Shown here piece by piece: positions 48,342 through 59,291 of a DNA stretch of 64,000 nucleotides. The position numbers were made by a program, and so were the translations under genes. Within the stretch, counting starts at the first letter, position 1. Every line of letters starts with the position of its first letter. Source of the DNA: Epithemia pelagica (lineage: Eukaryota > Bacillariophyta > Bacillariophyceae > Surirellales > Surirellaceae); the NCBI GenBank assembly GCA_946965045.2, contig OX337233.1, forward strand, positions 2,108,001 to 2,172,000. The letters run 5' to 3'. The notes beneath the pieces were generated by a model. It searched no databases and was not told where the DNA came from. It worked only from the letters and a program-made list of their open reading frames with translations.

Positions 48342-51300
48342 TTAGACGGGAGATGTCTTGAGGAGGCGGTCCCGTTTCGTCAATCCCTCTCCACCTTCGG
48401 CGAACTTTCGCCGAACCGCCGCACTTCCACTGCTGAGGCGTGCCACTGGAACGCGGAATGGAGAGCAGGAAACGTAGTCGAGTCCGACCTTGTCAAAGAA
48501 TTCAATCGATTTGGGGTCACCTCCATGTTCTCCGCACACTGAAAGCGACAAATTAGGATTGACAGATCGTCCCTTGGCAGCGGACAAGTGGAGAAGCCAT
48601 CCTACACCTTCCGTGTCGATTGTTTTGAAAGGATCGACTTCAAAGATACCTAGCTCTTTGTACTTCGGAATGAATTCTCCCGCGTCGTCTCGCGAAATTC
48701 CCAAAGTCATTTGAGTCATGTCGTTGGTTCCATAGGAAAAGAATTGGCACAAGAGCGAACCATCTTCGGGGTCCTTCACTGCGGCAATCTTGTCCGACAC
48801 AAGAGCTGCACGTGGGACTTCAATCATGGTTCCAACCTCAAAGGTAACATCGACACCGCGCTCCTTCTTGACACGTTGGGCTGTGCGCTTCACCAACAAG
48901 GCCTGGTTTTCAAACTCAGGAACGCCACCACTGTAAATTATGAGAAGAGTCAGAAGTCAGAACATTAACAACAACATGTACAAGGCAAAATCATGGGATG
49001 AATAAAACTTACACAAGAGGAACCATGATACGGGGGAATGGCTTGGCGTCGGCATTGGCTTCCATGAGGTCGGCCGCTGCATTGATGATGGCCTCCACCT
49101 GCATGACGGTCAACTCGGATCGGCAGATTCCCAAACGACATCCACGAAGGCCAAGCATGGGGTTTTCTTCGTGCATTTCTTCAATGTCCTTCTTGAGTTC
49201 GTGTGCGTCGGTGTAGTTGAGCGTCTTGGCAAATTCTTCATCCACTTCGGAAAGCTTGGGAAGGAACTCATGGAGGGGAGGGTCCAAGAGACGAATGGTC
49301 ACTGGTAGGCCATCCATTTCGTGGAGAATTTCTCGAAAGTCGTCGCGTTGGAATTGACCAATGTACTCCAATCCAGTTCCCTGCAGAATCCACGAGCGAA
49401 CAATGGGAAGACGTTTGGGATCAAAGAACATGTGCTCAGTACGGGTCAATCCAATTCCCTTGGCTCCAAGTTCTCGTGCCTTCTTGGCATCTGGACCGGA
49501 ATCAGCATTGGCCAAGACCTTGAGACTGTCGGGGACGTCATCCGCCCATTGCAAGACCCTTCCGAAGGATCCCTTCAATTCCGGAACGGTGGTCGGAACC
49601 TTTCCTCGAATGACTTCACCCGTACTTCCGTTCAAAGAAATGATATCTCCTTCCTTGAACACTTCTCCGGTTTCCTTGATCACCATTGTCTTGGCTTCTT
49701 CGTCAATGAGAATATCATCACAGCCACAGACACATGGTTTGCCCCATCCTCGAGCCACAACGGCCGCATGGGAAGTGACACCTCCTCGGCTGGTCAAGAT
49801 TCCTTTCGAGGCCCACATGCCACCCACATCTTCGGGCGAAGTGTTTTCTCGAACCAAAATGACTCCCTCGGCAGTTTGTTCTTCGGCCGTGTGTGTCGAA
49901 AAGACAATCTTTCCCACTGCGGCCCCAGGACCACCCGCCAAACCGACGGCCACAATATTGTCTTTGTATACAGGGGAGGAGAAAACATCCGAGGCAAATG
50001 CCGGATGAAGGTTCTGTTGGACATGATCAGGTTCCACCTTGAGCAGAGCTTCCTCCGAAGTCAAAAGTCCTTCGTCGACCATGTCGTTGGCAATCAAGAA
50101 GGCGGCCTGTCCCGTACGCTTTCCCGATCGGCACTGAAGCATCCATAGCTTTTCGTTCTCGACAGTGAATTCGACATCTTGCATGTCTTTGAAATGATGC
50201 TCCAGTTTGTAAACATTCTTGATAAATTGGTCATAGGCACCGGGGAAGCCCTCTTCCATTGCCTTGATTGGCAATGGGGTACGAATTCCAGCAACCACAT
50301 CTTCTCCTTGGGCATTGACAAGGTATTCTCCCTTGAGTTCGTTCTTTCCAGTGCCAGGGTCTCGCGAGAAGGCCACACCGGTACCCGAGGATGGTCCAAG
50401 ATTTCCAAAGACCCTGTTACATTTAGAATAATGGACATGAGTCAAAATAATGCCCATTGATCACGCAAGGACAAATATGGTATTCAAACACGAGAAACTT
50501 ACATGGCTTGAATGTTGCAGGCTGTTCCAAGCAAGGCGGTGATTTGATTGATTTCTCGATACTTGATGGCTCGGTCCGAATTCCAGGAACCAAAGACGGC
50601 TCCAATGCATGCCCGTACTTGAGCCTTGGCATCTTGTGGAAAGGCCTTGTTGTGTTCTTCGTACACCTTGTAGTAGGACTCGCATAGTTCTTCCAAATGT
50701 TCGGCACTAAGTTCCACGTCGTTGAGAACCCCCACTCGGTTCTTAAAGGATTCCAACTTGTCTTCAAATGCTTCGTGTGGGATACCAAGGACGACCTGTT
50801 TTACAAAGAAGAATCAAGGCATGATAGTTGTCAGTGAAGATTCAAAGACAGAACCGTCAAATAAGATTGTGAAGAGAATCAGAACTTACATCTCCAAACA
50901 TGTCCAACAAGCGACGGTAGGCATCGTAGGCAAATCGTCGATTGCCAGTGGACTTGGCCAAGCCTTCGACCGTCTCTTTGGTGAGTCCGACATTGAGGAC
51001 TGTGTCCATCATGCCAGGCATGGAGATTTTGGCTCCCGATCGACAGGAAAACAAGAGAGGATTTTCCGCGTCTCCAAACTTGCGTCCCAAATCCTCTTCG
51101 ACTCGAGCAATGGCCTTATCGACTTGGTCCCAAAGTGCTTCAGGCAAGTCTCCATTCTTTTCGTAGACTTGGCAAAGAGGAGTTGTGAGAGTGAATCCAG
51201 GAGGCACGTCAATGCCAATAGAGCTCATCTCCTGCAGACCAAGTCCCTTGCCACCCAAGATATCTCGATCCGGATTGGCGACCGAACGAGCAGATCCTCC

Positions 51301-51705
51301 AAAGGGGACAATGGCCATTACCTTATCTTCTCCTCCAACCTCACTGAGCGTGGAGGTATCTTGTTCCAACGCCATAGTTGAGGACATGTACGTTGTGGTC
51401 ATCTTTTCGTTGTTCTTTGGTTTGATGGTAAATAGTTTACTTTGTTTTAGATTGTGAGCATATCCAATTTTGTGTGTGGTGGTGGACCAAATCTTGCTGT
51501 TCTCATTAATGGTTGTCGACGAGAAGGAGGATCTTTCGTCCTCGTACGTTCTGGCTGTGGTGCTACTGGACGTTCCATCGGCAGCAAGCCTTCCAGCCAA
51601 GATATACGGCTGTAAGGGAAATGCGAAGCTCCAGACGTTGGTAGGTGTCAAGAGGATCCAAAAGATTGCTGGAAAGGTTCCCATTATTGACAATGAAGAA
51701 ACCAT
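48342..51705 (-). CDS. PPDK: Pyruvate, phosphate dikinase with plastid-type leader, 4 exons
   Basis: Exons 51705-50890, 50795-50503, 50413-49013 and 48930-48342 join in frame to 1032 aa. The enzyme interconverts pyruvate, ATP and Pi with PEP, AMP and PPi. The N-terminal ATP-grasp part has GGKGLGLQEM and CRSGAKISMPGMMDTVLNVG. The phosphohistidine motif GGVTSHAAVVARG places His585, with Thr583 at the position that plant regulatory protein phosphorylates. The C-terminal PEP/pyruvate barrel has the catalytic Cys969 in SVCGEHGGDP. The first 30 residues form a signal peptide ending WSFAFPLQ, a good ASAFAP-like diatom plastid cleavage site; the long region up to about residue 120 is transit sequence or linker. 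The upstream ORF frame extends to 51885 without ATG before 51705 other than a non-ATG start. Plastid location is inference. Confidence 0.93.
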
Positions 51706-52475
51706 TCTGGAGCGAGTTGTGTTGAGTGATGATCGCAGAGAGCAATTCTCTTTGTTCGTTTGATTGCGCGTGTGAGTTGACAACTCTATTCTCTCCTTTT
51801 TTCGTTTGACGGTTTTGCGCTTTCGCTTGACACTTTGGCCTTGAGAATATCGGAAGGCTTCGTTTTTGGAAAGAGCGAAAAGCAAGAGGTATCAGGGTTG
51901 TCACGGACGCACCAATGCCATGATGGAATGTCTCTGTGTCCTTTTTCCGTTTGCCTTCTCCCATCACCTGTCAACCGTCAAAGAACAGCAACGAAGGCCA
52001 CGTATACGTGGATCCACGTCTCGACAGCTGATCTGACGTGGCGAAAAAAGAGAAACTCCCGATCTGGTGATTGAAATTGTAATTGCGGCAAAAATTCGAC
52101 ACATCATATGCCATTTCACTTATGAACGTGACATAGTAGCGAGGGGTATTGGGCAAGAAGAGCATCTGATGGTTCGCTTTGAGGCCAATGAGAACTCACT
52201 ATTATCAACTGATTGAAGTCACTTTGGTGTCGTCAGACATGGTCAAAGATTGCTGTGCTGTCCCCCCATAGAAATAATAGAATAGGTAGTCTCCCTCTAT
52301 TTCTATTCCATCTCTCCATTGAGCCTTGACAGGGACTCACAGAGGGAGCGTAATGGATTCATCTCTTTCCGTGCTCCGCTAATGTCGCAGAATGATGACC
52401 TTGCGAACAAACTACAAATTGCAGAAGACATGAACGTCGCGGTTTCTTGTTTCTATGATTGCTTTTTCAAGGATT
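51706..52475. other. Intergenic, PPDK promoter region
   Basis: About 770 bp between the PPDK start and the SPT6 stop, both on the minus strand. No gene supported. A short imperfect palindrome around 52270-52312 (atagaaataatagaata / tatttctattcca) could be the SPT6 3' processing region. Nothing else recognised. Confidence 0.45.
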
Positions 52476-55400
52476 CTAGGCTTCCGACTGTTGTTTCGCC
52501 ATCCATGCCGGGAGTGTACGACCGCGACCACGTCCTACACTGGGTTGTGAAGCGCCGGTGGAGGCGAATGCAGGAGGTGGTCCCGCCGGTCGACTCGGAG
52601 GCGGTGGAGGTTGTCCATAACCAGGACCTGGAGGTGGTGGGGCCGGAGGTCGTTGTTGTTGTTGTTGTTGCGGAGGGGCTGCCATGGGAGGGGGTGGCCC
52701 AGCATTTGGCTGTGGAGGAATCATGGGACGGGGAGCATTCGGTGGAGGAACGTACGCAGGAGGAGGCGGCAGGTCTTGCACCGGAGGTCGTGGTGGAGGG
52801 GGTCGTGGAGGTGGAGGAGCTGGTTGCTGTTGTTGTTGGTTCGTCGAGGACCATCCAGCTGGACCACCAGGAGCCGGCCGTGCTCCCCATCCAGACGATG
52901 CGGATGGCGGTGCAGGTCGTGCTCCCCATCCAGGTGATGCCGCTGGCACAGAAGTACCTGTAGATGAAGGTGGGGCTGGTCTGGCGCTCCATCCAGAAGA
53001 CGACGCCGCAGGAACTGAAGCAGCAGGTGGCGCAGGCCTGGCGGCCCATCCAGAGGATGCCCCGGGCGTGGTCGCGGGGGGAGCGGGTCTTGCGGCCCAT
53101 CCCGAAGCAGCCGCAGGCACAGGAGGAGGAGGAGGAGGAGGGGGTGGTTGTTGTTGCTGCTGCTGCCATTGAGATACCGTTTCGGCCACCGAAGTAGCAG
53201 TGGTGGTACCCGCTGCATTGGACTTGTCTCCCCAACGGTTGGGTTTCGGTGGCGGTGGTCTCGGAGGTGCCACAGATACTGGTGCACTCGGTTTGGTTGC
53301 ACGAGAAGCATCGTTGCTGCTGCTACTGGTGCGGCTGCCACGGGGATTTCTCTTAAAATCGTTCACAAGCTGGTCCAGCGTCATGAACACCTTTGATGAA
53401 AAGGTAAAACCCTTTGGAGTGATACCAATGGGATGGCTGTAGGGATTGGCATTGATAATGAACCGTAGGCTGGCATAACCAGGATTGACATCCATCCAGC
53501 ACAAAGCATAGGGAATACCACTTGGGTTCTTCTTTTTCTCTGCTCGGAGTTTGTCATCCACATCATCTTCCGCCAAAGTCATGAATTTGCGATGATTTTG
53601 AAGCTCATCGACAAGATCATTGAGCGGTTCAATGTATCGACCCAACAACTCATCAATACTACCATATGTTTCGTCTTTGATTTTCAAAATGTTTCCAATT
53701 GCAGCATCTGTTTCCTTGTCCTCCTCAAGTACTTCAATAACCTTGATACAGCCTTCTTTGACAACCCAATGAACTGCCAACGAGTCGCTTTGTTTCGTAC
53801 TTGGCCGAATAAGTGCTTGTCCAACCATGCCGGCCCCAGCTTCGCGAAGTTCTCGGTCAACCTCGTCCTGCCTGGCATTGCGAAAGGCAGGATGTGTACA
53901 TGCGCGACGGGCGACACGTTTCTTACGCTTCGTCTCAGCGACACCGTCACCGCTGGCCGAATTTCGATTAAGGGCGATTTGAAGTGCCTCTAGATGAGCC
54001 TCCCTTTTCTTGTTGTTGTCTTCCTCAATCCGAGAGGCAGTTGCCAAATCAAAGTATTGATCGAACGCTGCTAAAGATAGAGGACGTTCCCACGAGCTTG
54101 GATTCTTTCGAAAGTCTTCCATGCGCAAACTCATGTCGACGGTCATGTGGTCCTTCTTGACTTCGGTAACAATAGCGGTGACGACTTGGCCTGGAGCAAC
54201 AATGTCTTCGGGTGCCTCGACATGATCATCCGACAACAATCGCAAGGGAATAAAAGCTGGAATATCGCCCTCGAGCTTAACACGCGATCCAAACTCTCCA
54301 TTGCTTACCACTTTACCAGTCACTTCTTTCCCCGGCCGCAATGATTGGTCACTTTCACCCGTAATCAAACGGAAGAGTTTTTCTCCTTCTAGTGGTTCCA
54401 TTGGCTTTCGTGGGTCGAAAAAGGGCAAACGAAACTCCCATAACAGCATTTCAAAATGAGAGTTCCATCGCCCATGACCCTTCCCTTCAATGGCCTTGGC
54501 AAAGGCGTCCAAGTCCAAATTGCCAATTTCATCTGACCAATGCTCTGCTGGCACGTTAACTCGGGGATCCCATTCTTTGAATCGAAAGGGAGACTGGAAA
54601 TTCCGTTCCCATTCCGCTTGTGTTGCCTCCAACAGACGCGCAACTTCTTGTTGGGAATTGGTCATGGCATCCGTAAGTGCCTTTATGGCTTTAATTTTAA
54701 TGTTTTCACGTTCGAGCGCATCAAAAGAGATTTTGACGGCCCAGTCATGCTGAACATAAATTGCAGGATGCAATCTAGTACTGTCCAACGGGTGCAAATG
54801 TTGGTCAATCAACTGATCTGTCTGTTGGATTCTGAGAAAGGCAACGGAGTTGTTGTACACAACCGGTCCCATCAGCCGATCTTCGAGCAAATCGCGTCTT
54901 CGGGCGACTACACCATTGCGATCGGCCACCATTTGTTTCAGATTGGCTGCCTTTCGCGGTCCTAACCCAGGAGTGAACATGAGTAACCCACACAGGTGAT
55001 CATGGGCGCAAGTCGCATTGACATCAGAGCCTACGTCGGCTGTCACATCACATAGGACGCGCTCGTACTCCCGCAGTAAAAGAGAGCGAGGTAACAATTG
55101 CTGCAAGGGGTGGACGTTGAAGTACAACATCTCCGTCCCAAATACTCCTGCGTCACTGGCCACACTCCACGTGTACGTAAGTTCAGCCAAGGGATCCTTT
55201 GCATACCGAGCAGTAGCAATGGCCGTCTTGTGGTTCATCGGAAAGTCAGGGAACTCTTTCTTACTTCGAACACTGCGCCCAAACAACTGGGCAACCTTGT
55301 CATCAATCAGCTCCACGTCACACTTCCATTCCACATCATCGTCAAAGTCATTGTGCACCGATAATGCTGCCAAGTCGTCTTGTCGAGTTCGAAACGCCTC

Positions 55401-58400
55401 GTCGTCCTCATCGTCACCTTGAATGAACCGATTCGACCAGCGTTGTTTCGCTTCGTTGATCAAGTCACTTAAGCGACGATATACCATACGACTTTCGAAC
55501 CCTCCAGACGTTCCGACCACGACTACTGCGGGACGAGCCTTGATCAGAAATAAAATAACCTTATCTCGCATTTTGCCAGTCTCGATACGAGTTCCCGATG
55601 GAACGGCGAGAAAATCTTCGGCTTTTCCATGTTGGGAAACATGTGCAAAGTAAGAAGCATCTTTACTTCCTTCGGGACTGCAGCAATACCCCACAACAGA
55701 CAGATCGCCGGTTGGTACAACGAAGCGACTTTCGTTATAGTAAAGACCAGGGGGTTGCTGTCGGTCTGGTCGGTAAGGTCCTTCCATTGCCATTTCGCGC
55801 AAGTTGGAAGCGGCTGCTTGAACGCCGACGCGGCTTGCCACTTCCATCAAATCTCGTCGCAATTCAGCTTCTAGAGCGGGTAAAAGGAAGTTTGTCAACG
55901 CCATTCGCACAACTTGCTTACGCTCATTGTTCCACGCATCTGTATCACCATCCGGTGGCATGTAGACTCGTTCAAGAGGTTGCGCGAGGATATCCAGGCT
56001 TTGGAAGGCGGCTCGGTTGGAAGAAAAGGCTTTGTTGTCGGGATGGTACCAATCGTCCAATCCGCTGGAAATGTCGCTTGCCATGGGGAGATGAATGTGG
56101 GAGGTTAGGAACCCTGCTTGGGCGGCCTTGATAATGTTTAGATATTGTAAACAGCTATCAATTTGCCGCTGCTTTCTATTCGTATCCATCTCATTGCGTT
56201 CAATGGGTGACATAAGATTTCGTTGTCGGATCTGGTCAGGTGTATCAGTCAAAATGGCTGGGAAATGGTCTTGAGTTGGTTTATTACGAATCAAATGCAA
56301 GCCGTAATAATCGTGAAAGGCATCCAGTTCTTCTAATCCCTTGGCCGTTGGTTTGGTTGTCAAAAGAGCATACTGACGAAACAACTGGCGCATGTATTTG
56401 CGTACTCGTGGTTCACTGGCCAACTCGAGGGCAGCCACAAAGCGACACCCTCGCAATGGATCCTCGTCAGATGAAGAGGTCGCAGAATTACCACTGTTGG
56501 ACAAAAGGACCAATTCACCACTTCCAATCAATTCGTTGCAAAAATCCGTGGGCGATTTGGATATCTGCGGTGGCACCCATTGGAGAGGATCATGTTTATC
56601 TTCTTCTCCGGGCATGGTTCGGGTAAAGTCAAAGGCAGTTCCCTGGTTGTTTTGGAATTGGTCCTCCAGTTTGACTCCAACGCGGTTAGGCGACAGCAAA
56701 AACTTGTAACAAACGGCTCGCAATCCCTCGGCAACACAGGTTCGGTAGTAATCACGATCAAAGCGACGACTACGTCGATGGCGCGATTCTTTGCCACCCG
56801 TGGCGGCTAAAATGGGCATTTCTTTCTTTTTGATGGCTTCGTTGCCTTCTTGGATCAAATGCAGGTACCCATTCATATCTACAACTTCCTTGGCTTCTTC
56901 AACCTTGGACAAAAACTCTTCGCGATAGTCCTTGTCATTCCACAACGACTCACGGCGCATTTTCATCATGACGCGTTCCATTTGCGGTCCCTTCTCATTC
57001 AAGGCGCGATTTTGTGCTTCAGCCAAATCCAGTTGAGACTGAAACTGCGTGGCTCGTTCGGTATGCAAGGTCACCAATTGCTTCACGTCCTTCAACGAAG
57101 AATTGACACGTGCCTTTTCCTTGGCCTTTTCTGCTTCATCTTCTTCCTCTTCATCATCATCGTCAAAGAGTTGATCGTCATCGTCATCATCTCCCTTCTT
57201 TTTACTCAAGGCATCCAATTCTGTCTGAAGGGTCGAGGCACGTGCCTGTGAATCATCCAAGGCTTGTTTGGCTTCGTCCAGTTTTTGTCGCAGTTCGACC
57301 AGTCCATCACTATCCATACTAGCTTGAGCATCTCCATCGGCTTGACCGGTAATGGAGGACAAGAGCTCTTGCACTTTGGCGCGTGCCTTGATCATCCGAT
57401 CCCATTCCGTGTCTTCTTCTACAACCTGATGAAGATTCTCCCGTACTGCAGTGGATGTGATATAATCCTTGCGATATCGCTTGATAAAAGCCAACTCAAA
57501 TTTGTCCCTGTGAATGTACCGTAATGTGTAGGAAATCGATGTGACAATTTCTTCTTGATGTGGAGCAAGTGGTGTGCCGTTCTCAGCGCCACCCAAGTCC
57601 ATGGGCGTCACACCTCCTGTGGCGTGAAAAGCTTCCGCAACCGATGGAACTCGCTTGGCAATCCATTCCGCCTGTTTCCGTTCCATATCTGTAAGGGGAA
57701 TAGAATCGACATCACTTTCTCCTTTGCCCTTGTATTCGGCCGGTCCATAAAAGGTCACTCCGCCCTCGCCCTCGCCCCATCCAAACAATCGTTCGGGGAC
57801 GTCAGTCTGTCGGATCAAATCGTCTCGTTCGGTGCAAAAATTTTCAATCAATTGCACTGGTTCAAATACACGGCGTAATTGTGCCTTGCGCTTCTCCGTC
57901 TTGGCTTGTTGCGCCTTGCGTCGCCGTTCTTGTTTGGCCAACTTGGTCTTTTCTCGTTTGAGTTTCAAGGCTTCCGCCTTTTGCTGTGCCGTCAAACCAT
58001 CCAAGTTAATATCGTCGTCATCATCTTCTTCCTCTCCTCCAAACAAGGATCCCTCATCACTATCTTCCGCATCGTCGTATCCAAAATCAATGCCACGCTC
58101 TCTCCGACGTCCCATGAGGTCCTCTTCCTCATCGTCTCGACCTCCCGCATCGCGATTCATAAAATCCAAATAATCCGTTCCAAAAATTTCACTGGCCAAA
58201 CTCAATTGAGCTTCGCTTACTTCATTGCCCATATATCCATCATCATCCATCATTCCCCGTTGTTCCGAAGCACGGATATCATCTTGATCGTGCAAATCAT
58301 CTTCAATAAAGTCATCCATCCCATCTTCATCGTAGCGATCCAAGGCGGACGCCGGAGGTCGTCTCCGTTGTTGCTGTTGTTTGGCAGATTGTTTTGAAGA

Positions 58401-58973
58401 CAGTTCTTCCTCCTCCTCGTCGCCACCATCAAATAATGTTTTTTGCAATTCGGCTTCGTTGCGGGCCCGAATGTGTTGGACCGGACGATCTTCCAAGGCA
58501 TCCGCTACCGCATGGTCGGCGCCTGCCGTCGACGGCCCCAGTCCCTGCGCTTCTCGAATCAATTCCAAATCTTCTTCGGCCAATCGTTCCGTTTGTTTTA
58601 ATTTGGTCAAGCGTGACTTTTTGCGCACCATTTCCTTTTTGCCACGGTCCTCCTCCTCGTCGTCATCATCATCATCATCATCGTCGTCGGAATCTTCCAA
58701 ATCGTCTTTACTCTTGGACTTGGTTACTTCCTCATCCACCTCATCTTCATCGACCAAGAATCCATCCTTGACATATTCATTGTTGTCTTCTTCCTCTTCG
58801 TCGTCCTCGTCTTCATTGTCTTCTTCCCCACTTTCCACAGCGGCATCGTCCAAAAAAGCTCCCTTCTTTTTCTTTCGTTTCTTGCTCGATGCCGCTATTT
58901 CTTGCTCTTCGTCATCATCGTCATCGTCGTCCAAATCATCGTCTTCCTCACTGCGTTTTCGGCGTCGAGACAT
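52476..58973 (-). CDS. SPT6: Transcription elongation factor SPT6 with GW-repeat C-terminal tail
   Basis: Single exon, 2165 aa from ATG 58973. SPT6 is the histone chaperone that travels with RNA polymerase II. Visible parts: an acidic N-terminus (to about 330), the helical core, a YqgF-like fold about 1050-1250 (VVVVGTSGGFESRMVY), a helix-hairpin-helix near 1328-1350 (FTPGLGPRKAANLK), an S1 domain about 1545-1615 (VTGKVVSNGEFGSRVKL), tandem SH2 about 1690-1865 (THPAFRNARQDEVDREL; VHWVVKEG), then a Pro/Gly/Gln-rich tail. The tail holds five GW-ARPAP units at about 1950-2045. Human SPT6 is 1726 aa; the extra length is mostly acidic and tail sequence. It is divergent from the DUF6824 gene. Confidence 0.93.
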   Translation of the reverse strand: MSRRRKRSEEDDDLDDDDDDDEEQEIAASSKKRKKKKGAFLDDAAVESGEEDNEDEDDEEEEDNNEYVKDGFLVDEDEVDEEVTKSKSKDDLEDSDDDDDDDDDDEEEDRGKKEMVRKKSRLTKLKQTERLAEEDLELIREAQGLGPSTAGADHAVADALEDRPVQHIRARNEAELQKTLFDGGDEEEEELSSKQSAKQQQQRRRPPASALDRYDEDGMDDFIEDDLHDQDDIRASEQRGMMDDDGYMGNEVSEAQLSLASEIFGTDYLDFMNRDAGGRDDEEEDLMGRRRERGIDFGYDDAEDSDEGSLFGGEEEDDDDDINLDGLTAQQKAEALKLKREKTKLAKQERRRKAQQAKTEKRKAQLRRVFEPVQLIENFCTERDDLIRQTDVPERLFGWGEGEGGVTFYGPAEYKGKGESDVDSIPLTDMERKQAEWIAKRVPSVAEAFHATGGVTPMDLGGAENGTPLAPHQEEIVTSISYTLRYIHRDKFELAFIKRYRKDYITSTAVRENLHQVVEEDTEWDRMIKARAKVQELLSSITGQADGDAQASMDSDGLVELRQKLDEAKQALDDSQARASTLQTELDALSKKKGDDDDDDQLFDDDDEEEEDEAEKAKEKARVNSSLKDVKQLVTLHTERATQFQSQLDLAEAQNRALNEKGPQMERVMMKMRRESLWNDKDYREEFLSKVEEAKEVVDMNGYLHLIQEGNEAIKKKEMPILAATGGKESRHRRSRRFDRDYYRTCVAEGLRAVCYKFLLSPNRVGVKLEDQFQNNQGTAFDFTRTMPGEEDKHDPLQWVPPQISKSPTDFCNELIGSGELVLLSNSGNSATSSSDEDPLRGCRFVAALELASEPRVRKYMRQLFRQYALLTTKPTAKGLEELDAFHDYYGLHLIRNKPTQDHFPAILTDTPDQIRQRNLMSPIERNEMDTNRKQRQIDSCLQYLNIIKAAQAGFLTSHIHLPMASDISSGLDDWYHPDNKAFSSNRAAFQSLDILAQPLERVYMPPDGDTDAWNNERKQVVRMALTNFLLPALEAELRRDLMEVASRVGVQAAASNLREMAMEGPYRPDRQQPPGLYYNESRFVVPTGDLSVVGYCCSPEGSKDASYFAHVSQHGKAEDFLAVPSGTRIETGKMRDKVILFLIKARPAVVVVGTSGGFESRMVYRRLSDLINEAKQRWSNRFIQGDDEDDEAFRTRQDDLAALSVHNDFDDDVEWKCDVELIDDKVAQLFGRSVRSKKEFPDFPMNHKTAIATARYAKDPLAELTYTWSVASDAGVFGTEMLYFNVHPLQQLLPRSLLLREYERVLCDVTADVGSDVNATCAHDHLCGLLMFTPGLGPRKAANLKQMVADRNGVVARRRDLLEDRLMGPVVYNNSVAFLRIQQTDQLIDQHLHPLDSTRLHPAIYVQHDWAVKISFDALERENIKIKAIKALTDAMTNSQQEVARLLEATQAEWERNFQSPFRFKEWDPRVNVPAEHWSDEIGNLDLDAFAKAIEGKGHGRWNSHFEMLLWEFRLPFFDPRKPMEPLEGEKLFRLITGESDQSLRPGKEVTGKVVSNGEFGSRVKLEGDIPAFIPLRLLSDDHVEAPEDIVAPGQVVTAIVTEVKKDHMTVDMSLRMEDFRKNPSSWERPLSLAAFDQYFDLATASRIEEDNNKKREAHLEALQIALNRNSASGDGVAETKRKKRVARRACTHPAFRNARQDEVDRELREAGAGMVGQALIRPSTKQSDSLAVHWVVKEGCIKVIEVLEEDKETDAAIGNILKIKDETYGSIDELLGRYIEPLNDLVDELQNHRKFMTLAEDDVDDKLRAEKKKNPSGIPYALCWMDVNPGYASLRFIINANPYSHPIGITPKGFTFSSKVFMTLDQLVNDFKRNPRGSRTSSSSNDASRATKPSAPVSVAPPRPPPPKPNRWGDKSNAAGTTTATSVAETVSQWQQQQQQPPPPPPPPPVPAAASGWAARPAPPATTPGASSGWAARPAPPAASVPAASSSGWSARPAPPSSTGTSVPAASPGWGARPAPPSASSGWGARPAPGGPAGWSSTNQQQQQPAPPPPRPPPPRPPVQDLPPPPAYVPPPNAPRPMIPPQPNAGPPPPMAAPPQQQQQQRPPAPPPPGPGYGQPPPPPSRPAGPPPAFASTGASQPSVGRGRGRTLPAWMAKQQSEA
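52855..53115 (-). repeat. Imperfect tandem repeat coding GW-[AGS]-ARPAP units in SPT6
   Basis: Five copies of SGWAARPAPP-like units of 13-21 residues (GWAARPAPP twice, GWSARPAPP, GWGARPAPP, GWGARPAPG), then GWSSTNQ. At DNA level this is a degenerate minisatellite of about 40-60 bp units (ctggcggcccatccaga / gtcgtgctccccatccag on the + strand). Confidence 0.8.
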
Positions 58974-59291
58974 GGCCCTCTCGTCGTCTTTCTCGTTGGG
59001 CGCTTGGATTGTAGCCAAAGAGAGAGAGGAAATAAACAGGAGAGGAGTTGAGGGGGAGGGATACTCCTCCTCGGAAGGAAAAGATCAGAAACAATGAATA
59101 TATTAGAGACATTAATTTCCTTAAAACGCTGAAGAGTGATCGATATCGGCGACTCTCTCACCGCAACGCCCAAGACGCAGGGCGCAACAGCAACAGCGCA
59201 AACAAATCAAACACACAAAGACAAAACCGCAACCGCCGCAACGGTGCCAGAGCGAGTCGCTGTTGTGGATTCCAAAATCAGTCGCCCCAAG
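58974..59291. promoter_or_regulatory. Shared region between divergent SPT6 and DUF6824 genes
   Basis: 318 bp between start codons at 58973 (-) and 59292 (+). It must contain both 5' ends; no named motif was identified. Confidence 0.4.

Noticed and set aside
49321-50148. 275-aa + strand ORF
   Set aside because: Antisense to PPDK exon 3; no domain and fully explained by the PPDK frame.
48342-51705. PPDK as evidence of C4 photosynthesis
   Set aside because: PPDK is common in diatoms and other protists; its presence and a plastid-type leader do not show a C4 cycle.
58381-59097. 238-aa Ser-rich + strand ORF
   Set aside because: Antisense of the acidic Asp/Glu codons of the SPT6 N-terminus, which read as Ser on the other strand.
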